Translations under genes and position numbers: made by a program
Notes under the pieces: model-generated
What the model was told of the DNA's origin: nothing
Database searches by the model: none
What the model saw: only the letters and a program-made list of their open reading frames with translations
Assembly (NCBI GenBank): GCA_002448875.1
Contig: DKAS01000226.1
Location: 8,085-13,438, forward strand
DNA length: 5,354 bases
Direction of reading: 5' to 3'
Source of the DNA: Proteobacteria bacterium UBA6920
GTDB lineage: Bacteria; Pseudomonadota; Gammaproteobacteria; SG8-11
In this document: positions 1 to 5,095 of the stretch, in pieces
Numbering within the stretch: the first letter of the stretch is position 1
Layout: every line of letters starts with the position of its first letter

Positions 1-27
1 TCGAACTCCCGACCGCCTGGTTCGTAG
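1..27 (-). other. tRNA-Arg(ACG)-like 3' fragment, cut by the window edge
   Basis: Read on the minus strand, this piece begins with the anticodon loop CTACGAA (anticodon ACG). It continues with a 3' anticodon-stem strand CCAGG, a variable region and the T-arm start ending GTTCGA, as in gammaproteobacterial tRNA-Arg(ACG). The gene's 3' end would lie outside the window to the left. The upstream half does not fit a tRNA: bases 28-60 give no CCTGG partner for the stem and no D-arm with the usual conserved bases. It therefore looks like a 3' half only, for example a remnant or an integration-site duplicate whose break lies at the anticodon loop. Chance resemblance, or an unusual tRNA I cannot fold, remains possible. 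Confidence 0.4.
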
Positions 28-30
28 TCA

Positions 31-59
31 GCCCGCCACCGCGGGCCGTGGCGACCACG
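31..59. repeat. Two adjacent perfect small hairpins
   Basis: GCCCGC (31-36) and GCGGGC (41-46) form a 6-bp stem with a 4-base loop. Directly abutting it, CGTGG (47-51) and CCACG (55-59) form a 5-bp stem with a 3-base loop. An alternative fold pairs GCCAC with GTGGC across the same bases. Neither is followed by a T run on either strand, so this is not a standard intrinsic terminator. The function is unknown. Confidence 0.4.
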
Positions 60-120
60 CATCACGGCGACAGAAGAACTCACACAAATGGGAACACTGC
101 ACGGCCACAAACGGCAAGCG

Positions 121-153
121 CAGGCCGGCGCCTGCTGGCCCCGGCCTGGCGCC
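121..153. repeat. GC-rich nested inverted repeat downstream of yggX
   Basis: CAGGCCGG (121-128) is the exact reverse complement of CCGGCCTG (141-148). A competing fold pairs GGCGCC (127-132) with GGCGCC (148-153). It lies 16 to 48 bases beyond the yggX stop on the yggX transcript, where a terminator would be expected, but the transcript has no U tract after it. It could slow polymerase, assist Rho-dependent ending or protect the mRNA 3' end. That role is inference. Confidence 0.35.
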
Positions 154-168
154 CAGCGGAACGGAATC

Positions 169-435
169 TCAGCGCGGCTTGAACTGGTTCGGCAGATCCG
201 AGCCCTGGCCGAAAAAGAAATTACGCATCTCGCCCTCGAGAAACTTGCGGTGCTGGGGATCGATGGGCGTAAGACGGTGTTCATTGATGAGAATGGTCTG
301 GTGACGCAGCCACTTCTGCCAGCCTTCCTTGGAGACGTTTTCAAAAATCTGTTTGCCCAGATCGCCGGGATACGTCGGCCGATCCAGGCCTTCGGCTTCC
401 TTCTTCAACACTACACATTGCACCATACGGGTCAT
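169..435 (-). CDS. yggX: YggX family Fe(2+)-trafficking / oxidative-damage protection protein
   Basis: This 88-residue cytosolic protein belongs to the YggX family, which is linked to iron handling and to protection of iron-sulfur enzymes from oxidants. The single family cysteine is Cys7. Typical blocks follow: EAEGLDRPTYPGDLG (13-27), the HQTILINEHRL stretch (45-55) and HRKFLEGEM (62-70). The length is close to the usual 90 or so. Met1 aligns with the family MSR start; Met4 would trim conserved N-terminal residues. The ATG abuts the mutY stop with no gap, and AGGAG (minus strand, 444-448) sits eight bases upstream inside the end of mutY. This indicates translational coupling and one mRNA. 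The mutY-yggX order is common in gammaproteobacteria and fits a shared oxidative-stress role. The precise biochemical function of YggX is still debated. Confidence 0.95.
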   Translation of the reverse strand: MTRMVQCVVLKKEAEGLDRPTYPGDLGKQIFENVSKEGWQKWLRHQTILINEHRLTPIDPQHRKFLEGEMRNFFFGQGSDLPNQFKPR

Positions 436-1524
436 TCATTTCACTCCTGTTGCGTCATCGCGCATCGCTTGCAATAACCTCGCTACCGGCGCGGACAAAC
501 CCTGGCGCCGATCCTGGTCGGTGTTATACCAGATGAAGCGATCCGGCTCCATGACCGCGGGATCGATCGACTGGGCCACGGCCCGCACTGGGGTAATATC
601 CAGGTGAAAATGACTGAAGGTGTGGCGAAACGGAGGCCAGGATTCCATCACCTCCACCTGCGCCGCCAGTTGATGCCGGCACCAGCTGGCGACGTTCTCC
701 TCCGGCGCCAGCTCGGGAAAGCTCCACAACCCGCCCCATACGCCACTGGGCGGTCGTCTTTCCATCAGCACATTGCCCTGGGGGTCGGTCAGCATCAGGA
801 ACACCTTGGTCTGCACCGGCAGCTGCTTAACCGGCTTCTTCCCCGGATACTTCTGCCAGAGCCCGTCATGGGCTGAACGGCAATCGCCGGCCACCGGACA
901 GACCGGGCACAGGGGCGCGTTGCGGGTGCACAGGGTGGCCCCCAGATCCATGATCGCCTGGGTGTAGTCTGCCACGTCGCTGTATGGCGTATAACGCTCC
1001 GCATCCTGCCACAGGCGGCGCTCCACCGCCGCGTCCCCGGGCCAGCCTTCCACCGCCCCGTGCCGGGCGAGAACACGCTTGACGTTGCCGTCGAGAATGG
1101 GATGACGATCCCCGTGGGCCAGAGCCAGGATGGCACCGGCCGTGGAGCGGCCGATGCCGGGCAGCGCGGTCATCGCCTCCAGATCGCGCGGTAGCTGCCC
1201 TTGATGGCGTTCGGCGACGATCGTGGCCGCGCGATGCAGGTTACGCGCGCGTGCGTAGTACCCCAGCCCCGACCAGATGTGCAGCAGATCGTCCAGCGAG
1301 GCGTCCGCCAGCATTTCCACGGTGGCAAAGCGCGCCATGAATTTCAGAAAATAGGGAATGACAGTGGCCACCTGGGTCTGCTGCAACATGACCTCCGACA
1401 CCCATACTCGATAAGGTGTTTTATCCTGCTGCCAGGGCAGGTCCTTGCGGCCATGGGTCTTGAACCAGGACAGCAAGCGTTGGGAAAAATCCTGAAGTAT
1501 GGTCGTCACAAAGCAATAACCCAC
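436..1524 (-). CDS. mutY: A/G-specific adenine glycosylase MutY
   Basis: Removes adenine mispaired with 8-oxoguanine or guanine in base excision repair. The N-terminal HhH-GPD glycosylase domain has the catalytic Glu44 in [20 protein letters not shown] at 87-96, the helix-hairpin-helix [10 protein letters not shown] (121-130) and catalytic Asp193 in IMDLGA. The 4Fe-4S cluster ligands are Cys199, Cys206, Cys209 and Cys215 with the standard 6-2-5 spacing. A C-terminal MutT-like domain that recognises 8-oxoG starts near residue 236, with [15 protein letters not shown] (257-271) and the [12 protein letters not shown] segment (299-310). At 362 residues it is slightly longer than the E. coli enzyme (350). 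The N-terminus is uncertain: the first codon is GTG at 1524, and a second in-frame GTG at 1509 would give 357 residues. Neither has a strong Shine-Dalgarno. It is first in the operon with yggX. All catalytic and cluster residues are present, so it should be active. Confidence 0.97.
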   Translation of the reverse strand: MGYCFVTTILQDFSQRLLSWFKTHGRKDLPWQQDKTPYRVWVSEVMLQQTQVATVIPYFLKFMARFATVEMLADASLDDLLHIWSGLGYYARARNLHRAATIVAERHQGQLPRDLEAMTALPGIGRSTAGAILALAHGDRHPILDGNVKRVLARHGAVEGWPGDAAVERRLWQDAERYTPYSDVADYTQAIMDLGATLCTRNAPLCPVCPVAGDCRSAHDGLWQKYPGKKPVKQLPVQTKVFLMLTDPQGNVLMERRPPSGVWGGLWSFPELAPEENVASWCRHQLAAQVEVMESWPPFRHTFSHFHLDITPVRAVAQSIDPAVMEPDRFIWYNTDQDRRQGLSAPVARLLQAMRDDATGVK

Positions 1525-1540
1525 AGGGTTCTCAATACGT

Positions 1541-1546
1541 TAGAAT
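1541..1546 (+). promoter_or_regulatory. Possible -10 box for the 1589 membrane-protein gene
   Basis: TAGAAT matches the sigma-70 -10 consensus at five of six positions and lies about 40 bases before the ATG at 1589, in the AT-richer gap between divergent mutY and this gene. No convincing -35 hexamer is found 16-18 bases upstream and there is no extended -10 TG. The call is weak. The mutY promoter should be in the same gap, but I see no clear hexamers for it. Confidence 0.2.
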
Positions 1547-1588
1547 AAGCCCGTCAGCGAGTCGAATTCTTACCCGAAACTTACACCA

Positions 1589-1990
1589 ATGTCGCAGCAA
1601 AAAGAAATCGCCCTTTTTCTCCGCAACAGCGAAGACGCGCAGCAGGACGGTACCCTGAGCCTCACGCAATACAGTCCGGCGGATCGCTATCGCCGCGCCG
1701 GCGCGGCGCTGGGGGTTTGCTGGCTGCTGGGTGGCATCCTGCTCTTCCCGGTCATTCCCATCCTGCACATCTTTCTCAGCGCGGCCTGCTGGATCACCGG
1801 CCCGGCGCTCTTCTATTTGAGAATTAAGCAGGATAATCAAAAACATACGGCCCAAGGGATCTGCCCGTCCTGCACTCAAGCCATTACTTTGGAACTGGAC
1901 AATGCGGAACCCCTTCCGCAATGGAACCACTGCCCAGCGTGCCATCTTTCGGTACAATTGGTGGCCAAATCGCCGTCAGAGGTTCAGTAA
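1589..1990 (+). CDS. Uncharacterised two-helix membrane protein with zinc-ribbon-like C-terminus
   Basis: I do not recognise a named family for this 133-residue protein. Residues 1-36 are polar and end in a basic YRRAG stretch. Residues 37-78 are strongly hydrophobic and probably form two closely spaced transmembrane helices with a Pro-containing turn (LLFPVIPILH, 51-60). After a basic hinge (LRIKQDNQK, 77-85), residues 91-118 carry two Cys-x2-Cys pairs, CPSC (92-95) and CPAC (115-118), 19 residues apart, as in zinc ribbons or rubredoxin-like knuckles. The basic flanks suggest the Cys domain faces the cytoplasm, which is inference. The start has no good Shine-Dalgarno. A 141-residue antisense reading frame (1532-1957) is less credible because it lacks any family signature. 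The stop is one base from the start of a microprotein, so the two are probably co-transcribed. Confidence 0.72.
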   Translation: MSQQKEIALFLRNSEDAQQDGTLSLTQYSPADRYRRAGAALGVCWLLGGILLFPVIPILHIFLSAACWITGPALFYLRIKQDNQKHTAQGICPSCTQAITLELDNAEPLPQWNHCPACHLSVQLVAKSPSEVQ

Positions 1991-1991
1991 T

Positions 1992-2090
1992 ATGCGGGCT
2001 TTTTTTGCAGTTTTTGTTCTGGGAGTTTTTCTTACCGCGACCATGGCAAGTGTCGGGTTATTTCTTTATCAACTGGGGATTTTTAACTGA
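1992..2090 (+). CDS. 32-residue single-pass membrane microprotein
   Basis: The ATG lies one base after the TAA of the preceding membrane protein. AGAGG (1978-1982) sits nine bases upstream, a well-placed Shine-Dalgarno inside the end of that gene. The product begins Met-Arg-Ala and is then almost wholly hydrophobic through residue 29, enough for one transmembrane helix, ending in LGIFN. There are no cysteines and Arg2 is the only charged residue, so by the positive-inside rule the N-terminus would be cytoplasmic. Coupling to the zinc-ribbon membrane protein suggests a small partner subunit or stabiliser, but this is inference. The T-rich composition follows from its Phe, Leu and Val content. 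It could be a chance frame, although the Shine-Dalgarno and tight junction argue against that. Confidence 0.55.
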   Translation: MRAFFAVFVLGVFLTATMASVGLFLYQLGIFN

Positions 2091-2100
2091 GTAAAACCCC
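2075..2100. repeat. Inverted repeat over the microprotein stop codon
   Basis: GGGG (2075-2078) and TTTTA (2081-2085) pair with TAAAA (2092-2096) and CCCC (2097-2100). There is a 2-base bulge at 2079-2080 and a 6-base loop at 2086-2091. It lies between the end of the plus-strand microprotein gene and the 3' end of the minus-strand tRNA-Gly, so it could serve as an end signal for either transcript. No T run follows it on either strand, so intrinsic termination would be weak. Confidence 0.3.
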
Positions 2101-2107
2101 TGGAAAA

Positions 2108-2181
2108 TGGAGCGGGTGAAGGGAATCGAACCCTCGCTATCTGCTTGGGAAGCAGAAGTTCTACCATTGAACTACACCCGC
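2108..2181 (-). tRNA. tRNA-Gly(CCC)
   Basis: On the minus strand a full cloverleaf can be read. The acceptor stem GCGGGTG pairs with CACCCGC, and the D-arm is GTTCAATGGTAGAAC. The anticodon stem CTGC/GCAG encloses loop TTCCCAA, giving anticodon CCC, which reads GGG. The T-arm is GAGGGTTCGATTCCCTT. The discriminator is U and the CCA end is encoded (2108-2110). The length is 74 bases including CCA, matching other bacterial tRNA-Gly(CCC). It stands alone, opposite in direction to the genes on both sides. I see no clear promoter for it in the gap before thiS. Confidence 0.97.
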
Positions 2182-2255
2182 CGGGATAATCACGCTGGCG
2201 CTTTTTTGTGCGAAAATAGCCCGTTCCAGATGCACCACAGGATCAGTCACCTCCC

Positions 2256-2456
2256 ATGAACATCTACATCAACGGCGAACGGCGCCAAGTGCCCGCTGAT
2301 TTTACCCCGGCGAGCCTGATTGCGGAACTGGCTTTGACAGGAAAACGTATCGCCATCGAAATCAACCAGGAAGTGATCCCCCGCAGCCAGCACCCCTCGC
2401 ACCGCCTGCGGGAGGGTGACCGGGTGGAAATCGTCCACGCCATCGGTGGCGGCTGA
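2256..2456 (+). CDS. thiS: ThiS, sulfur carrier for thiamin thiazole synthesis
   Basis: A 66-residue ubiquitin-like beta-grasp protein ending in the diagnostic Gly-Gly (HAIGGG), whose C-terminus is adenylated by ThiF and converted to a thiocarboxylate. That sulfur is passed to ThiG. Family features are the short start MNIYINGE, the [11 protein letters not shown] stretch (36-46) and [13 protein letters not shown] (54-66). The length matches the family. The ATG at 2256 has no close Shine-Dalgarno; the nearest candidate, AGGA at 2238-2241, is rather far. It heads a plus-strand run with thiG and trmB, with a 49-base gap to thiG containing the 10-base palindrome GGCCGCGGCC (2462-2471). Only 74 bases separate it from the tRNA-Gly, too little for a TPP riboswitch. 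ThiF and the dehydroglycine-forming enzyme (ThiO or ThiH) must be encoded elsewhere. Confidence 0.95.
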   Translation: MNIYINGERRQVPADFTPASLIAELALTGKRIAIEINQEVIPRSQHPSHRLREGDRVEIVHAIGGG

Positions 2457-2505
2457 CCTTCGGCCGCGGCCCTCTCGATTATTTACTATGGAAGCACACA
2501 GTCCC

Positions 2506-3303
2506 ATGAGCGATGCAATTCATTCCGACAAACCCCTGGTAATCGCCGGCAAGGCCTACCGTTCACGCCTGCTGACCGGCACCGGCAAGTACAAGGACAT
2601 GCACGAAACCCGGCAGGCCACCGAGGCCAGCGGCGCGCAAATCGTCACCGTGGCGGTACGCCGCACCAATATCGGCCAGAACCCGGGTGAACCCAATATC
2701 CTGGACGTGCTGCCGCCGGACCGCTACACCATCCTGCCCAATACCGCCCTGTGTTATACGGCGGAGGATGCGGTGCGCACCTGCCGCCTGGCGCGGGAAA
2801 TGCTCGACGGGCACAAACTGGTGAAACTGGAAGTCATCGGTGACGAAAAAACCCTGTATCCCGACGTATCCGCCACCCTCAAGGCGGCGGAGCAACTGGT
2901 CAAGGACGGGTTCGACGTCATGGTCTACACCAGCGATGACCCCCTGATCGCCAAACGCCTGGAGGAAATCGGCTGCGTGGCGGTGATGCCGCTGGCCGCG
3001 CCCATCGGTTCCGGCCTGGGCATTCAGAATCCCTACAACATCCTGACTATACTGGAAAACGCCAAGGTACCCATCCTGGTGGATGCCGGTGTCGGCACCG
3101 CGTCCGACGCGGCGGTGTGCATGGAGCTGGGGTGCGATGGCGTACTGATGAATACCGCCATCGCCGGGGCAAAAAACCCGGTATTGATGGCCTCAGCAAT
3201 GAAAAAAGCGGTGGAAGCCGGCCGCGAAGCCTTTCTCGCCGGCCGCATCCCGCGCAAGCGCTACGCCAGCGCCTCCTCACCGGTGGAAGGCCGATTCTAC
3301 TGA
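2506..3303 (+). CDS. thiG: ThiG, thiazole synthase
   Basis: Makes the thiazole phosphate of thiamin from 1-deoxy-D-xylulose 5-phosphate, dehydroglycine and ThiS thiocarboxylate in the cytosol. The TIM-barrel sequence is typical: [12 protein letters not shown] near residues 20-31, [18 protein letters not shown] (48-64), the catalytic Schiff-base lysine Lys107 in [34 protein letters not shown] and the phosphate-binding [11 protein letters not shown] region. It ends in [10 protein letters not shown] as in homologues. I chose the ATG at 2506 (265 residues) because GGAAG (2490-2494) precedes it and the length matches the family. An in-frame ATG at 2488 adds six residues and lacks a Shine-Dalgarno. 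The still longer frame from 2416 overlaps thiS and encodes nothing conserved. It is followed 14 bases later by trmB. Confidence 0.96.
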   Translation: MSDAIHSDKPLVIAGKAYRSRLLTGTGKYKDMHETRQATEASGAQIVTVAVRRTNIGQNPGEPNILDVLPPDRYTILPNTALCYTAEDAVRTCRLAREMLDGHKLVKLEVIGDEKTLYPDVSATLKAAEQLVKDGFDVMVYTSDDPLIAKRLEEIGCVAVMPLAAPIGSGLGIQNPYNILTILENAKVPILVDAGVGTASDAAVCMELGCDGVLMNTAIAGAKNPVLMASAMKKAVEAGREAFLAGRIPRKRYASASSPVEGRFY

Positions 3304-3317
3304 AGCGAAGCCCGCCC

Positions 3318-4055
3318 GTGACCGAACCCCCCAGCCCGGCGGCAGACGCAACCGAGCCTGCCCAGGCGGCGCGCCGTATCCGCAGTTTCGTGCGCCGTGA
3401 AGGACGCATGACCGACGCACAGAAACGCGCGCTACAGGACCTGTGGCCGCGCTATGGCCTGAGCTGTGACAGCCAACCACTGGACTTCGCCGCCGTGTTC
3501 GGCAACTCCCGGCCGGTGCTGCTGGAAATCGGCTTCGGCATGGGCGCCTCCCTGGCGCAAATGGCCAAAACCCACCCGGACAACAATTACCTGGGCATCG
3601 AAGTTCACCGGCCGGGCGTCGGCACGCTGTTGCGCCAGCTGGCGGCAGAGCAACTGGAGAACGTGCGGGTGATGGATAAAGACGCCGTGGAAATCGTCAG
3701 CCACTGCATCGCCGGGCAAAGCCTGGCGGGGATTTATATACTGTTCCCGGACCCCTGGATGAAAACCCGCCATCACAAACGCCGGCTGGTGCAGGCGCCG
3801 TTCATGGAGCTGCTGCGCGATCGCCTGCGAGGTGGTGGATTCATCCACCTGGCAACGGACTGGCAGGAATACGCGCAGCACATGCAAACGGTGATGGGAC
3901 AGATCGCTGGTTTGCGCGCCCTGAGCGCGCAGATGACAGCCGCAGACGGTGCTAACGGCCGCCCGCTGACCAAGTATGAATCACGCGGACACAAACTGGG
4001 CCACCAGGTCTGGGACCTGGTGTACCTGCGCGCGGAAGCAAAACGAGACGACTGA
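3318..4055 (+). CDS. trmB: TrmB, tRNA (guanine-N7-)-methyltransferase
   Basis: Methylates G46 of many tRNAs at N7 using S-adenosylmethionine. The Rossmann-type methyltransferase shows the N-terminal RRIRSFVRREGRMT signature (19-32), motif I LLEIGFGMGASL (68-79), GIEVH (93-97), the Asp122 region, the family signature FPDPW (143-147) followed by KTRHHKRR, and ATDWQEYA (179-186). It ends TKYESRGHKLGHQVWDL. Cofactor and catalytic positions correspond to Glu70, Glu95, Asp122 and Asp145. The start is taken as GTG at 3318 (245 residues), with a weak GAAG at 3307-3310. The next ATG (3408) would remove the conserved basic N-terminus, and the long frame from 3117 lies inside thiG. The close spacing to thiG suggests co-transcription. 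The thiS-thiG-trmB order is known in Pseudomonas and relatives. Confidence 0.95.
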   Translation: MTEPPSPAADATEPAQAARRIRSFVRREGRMTDAQKRALQDLWPRYGLSCDSQPLDFAAVFGNSRPVLLEIGFGMGASLAQMAKTHPDNNYLGIEVHRPGVGTLLRQLAAEQLENVRVMDKDAVEIVSHCIAGQSLAGIYILFPDPWMKTRHHKRRLVQAPFMELLRDRLRGGGFIHLATDWQEYAQHMQTVMGQIAGLRALSAQMTAADGANGRPLTKYESRGHKLGHQVWDLVYLRAEAKRDD

Positions 4056-4061
4056 AAATAC

Positions 4062-4081
4062 CTTGCCGGCAAGACCGCCGG
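4062..4081. terminator. Hairpin between convergent trmB and response regulator
   Basis: The 29-base gap holds the perfect palindrome CTTGCCGGCAAG (4062-4073) and an overlapping stem, CCGGC (4066-4070) with GCCGG (4077-4081), around a 6-base loop. On the minus strand the stem is followed after a few bases by TATTTTC, a poor U tract, so it may end the regulator transcript. On the plus strand no T run follows. It is a plausible but weak shared end signal. Confidence 0.35.
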
Positions 4082-4084
4082 GGC

Positions 4085-4807
4085 TTACACCTGCCCGACG
4101 GCTTCGCGCAAGCGGGATTCCTTGACTTCCACCTGCTCCAGACGATAACCGTGCTGGTAGATCGCCGTCAGCCGCCAGCCTTTTTCCGGCGTCAGATCCA
4201 GCTTCTTGCGGATCCGGCTGACATGGGTATCGACGGTGCGGGTATTGAGATTGGCCGAGCGTCCCCACACCGATTCCATGATGTGGCCACGGGACAGGAT
4301 ACGACCGGTGTGTTTGAGCAGAAACACCGCCAGGTCGTATTCCTTGCCGGTGAGCTCCACGTCGGTGCCGTCGACCAGGATCTGGCGCTTGCCGCTGTCG
4401 ATAACGACATTGCCCAGCGTCAACGCCGCATTGTCCGCCGCGGCATTGGCACGCCGCCCCAGGGCAGTGATACGCGCCAGCATTTCCGAACGCTGCACCG
4501 GCTTGATCATGTAGTCATCGGCGCCGCTTTCCAATGCCGCCACGATATCCTCGGGTTCATGACGGGCGGTGACGAACAATACCGGCATCATCCAATCGAT
4601 ATGTTCGCGTATCCACGCCAGCACCTGGTCGCCGCCGATATCAGGCAGCTGCCAGTCGATGATGGCCAGATCGTAGGAATCATGAGACAGCGCTTTGATG
4701 CATTCCCGGCCTGCCGGAAATAAACGGCAGTTGTGGCCGCTTTCTTCCAGCCAGATTTTCATCAACTCGCCTTGTTGTGGATCGTCTTCAAGCAATGCGA
4801 TACGCAC
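4085..4807 (-). CDS. OmpR/PhoB-family response regulator (orphan in this window)
   Basis: A 240-residue two-component DNA-binding regulator. The receiver domain (1-118) has the acidic pair Asp8-Asp9, phosphoacceptor Asp51 in IIDWQLPD, switch Thr80 in FVTA and Lys102 in DDYMIKP. The winged-helix domain (about 129-225) has ELTGKEYDLAVFLL (151-164), the recognition-helix stretch NTRTVDTHVSRIRKKL (188-203) and the wing ending QHGYRLE. About 16 further residues follow. The start is GTG at 4807, with AGGAG (minus strand, 4815-4819) seven bases upstream. No histidine kinase is adjacent: trmB converges from one side and an aldolase gene lies upstream on the other. The partner kinase and targets cannot be told from sequence. 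A perfect dyad in its own upstream region suggests autoregulation or control by another factor. Confidence 0.93.
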   Translation of the reverse strand: MRIALLEDDPQQGELMKIWLEESGHNCRLFPAGRECIKALSHDSYDLAIIDWQLPDIGGDQVLAWIREHIDWMMPVLFVTARHEPEDIVAALESGADDYMIKPVQRSEMLARITALGRRANAAADNAALTLGNVVIDSGKRQILVDGTDVELTGKEYDLAVFLLKHTGRILSRGHIMESVWGRSANLNTRTVDTHVSRIRKKLDLTPEKGWRLTAIYQHGYRLEQVEVKESRLREAVGQV

Positions 4808-4858
4808 TGGGTATCTCCTGAATTAAGACAACCGGAAAAAAAAAGCGGTACAGATGAA

Positions 4859-4877
4859 TTTGTAAAGGTTTTACAAA
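4859..4877. promoter_or_regulatory. Perfect dyad, candidate operator of the response regulator gene
   Basis: TTTGTAAA (4859-4866) and TTTACAAA (4870-4877) are exact reverse complements separated by GGT. The centres of the two arms are 11 bp apart, one helical turn, which suits a dimeric DNA-binding protein. A related half, GTCACAAA, lies at 4885-4892. The dyad is about 52 bases before the regulator start and overlaps the best candidate -10 box, so a bound protein would probably repress. OmpR-family proteins more often use direct repeats, so a different regulator could be the binder. Confidence 0.4.
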
Positions 4878-4898
4878 ACGCAGTGTCACAAATTCCAA
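4870..4898 (-). promoter_or_regulatory. Possible sigma-70 promoter of the response regulator
   Basis: On the minus strand, TTGGAA (4893-4898) and TGTAAA (4870-4875) are 17 bases apart and each matches the sigma-70 consensus at four of six positions. Transcription would start near 4863, leaving a leader of roughly 55 bases with a long U-rich tract (the poly-A of the plus strand at 4836-4844) before the Shine-Dalgarno. Hexamer quality is modest. A competing -35, TTGAAA, lies a little further upstream without a good -10. Confidence 0.28.
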
Positions 4899-4940
4899 CG
4901 CGCTTTTCAACACTATTGCCGGTCATACGCTGAACTAAAA

Positions 4941-5000
4941 ACGGTACAGGGAATACATCAAGTCCATTCCTACCGTCGCCGACGTCTTCACATCGGCGGC
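4941..5000. repeat. Two back-to-back hairpins in the regulator/aldolase gap
   Basis: First hairpin: ACGGTA (4941-4946) pairs with TACCGT (4971-4976), and GGAAT (4950-4954) with ATTCC (4966-4970), with a 3-base bulge and an 11-base loop. Second hairpin: GTCGCCGA (4975-4982) pairs with TCGGCGGC (4993-5000), including one G-U in the plus-strand RNA, around a 10-base loop. They share two bases, so folding of one limits the other. They could be part of a small RNA, a structured leader or a protein-binding site. No gene explains them. Confidence 0.45.
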
Positions 5001-5064
5001 AAAAACCCGTTTATTACGATTTCCACGATTAATACATAAAATTTTACAAAGCAAAGAAAAAGTT

Positions 5065-5095
5065 AAAAAAAAGGCCGCGTCAAGCGGCCTTTTTT
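5065..5095 (-). terminator. Strong intrinsic terminator of the aldolase gene, potentially bidirectional
   Basis: On the minus strand the stem GGCCGC / GCGGCC (5084-5089 with 5073-5078) closes a 5-base loop and is followed by eight T (5072-5065). It lies about 25 bases beyond the aldolase stop. On the plus strand the same stem is followed by six T (5090-5095), so it could also end a transcript arriving from the left. Confidence 0.93.

Noticed and set aside
1..90. A complete tRNA-Arg gene on the minus strand with its 5' end in the window
   Set aside because: The anticodon stem would have an A-C and a G-G mismatch. The D-arm lacks the usual conserved bases, and no acceptor strand can be fixed. 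Only the 3' half resembles a tRNA.
88..477. 129-residue plus-strand reading frame
   Set aside because: It lies antisense to yggX, a clearly recognised gene, and shows no family motif.
1532..1957. 141-residue minus-strand reading frame opposite the membrane-protein gene
   Set aside because: It is charged, low-complexity and without motifs, while the plus-strand frame has transmembrane helices, paired cysteines and a coupled follower. This reading is not certain.
2182..2255. TPP riboswitch or sigma-70 promoter before thiS
   Set aside because: The space is too short for the riboswitch and no core motif is seen. GATAAT at 2185-2190 resembles a -10 box but has no acceptable -35 partner.
2416..2505. 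Longer ThiG N-terminus starting at 2416 or 2488
   Set aside because: The extension overlaps thiS in another frame, is not conserved, and neither start has a Shine-Dalgarno. The ATG at 2506 fits the family length.
3117..3317. Longer TrmB N-terminus from the ATG at 3117
   Set aside because: It lies almost wholly inside the 3' end of thiG and encodes arginine- and proline-rich shadow sequence unlike TrmB.
4151..4723. 190-residue plus-strand reading frame
   Set aside because: It is antisense to the response regulator, whose receiver and winged-helix motifs are unmistakable; the composition is typical of a GC-rich shadow frame.
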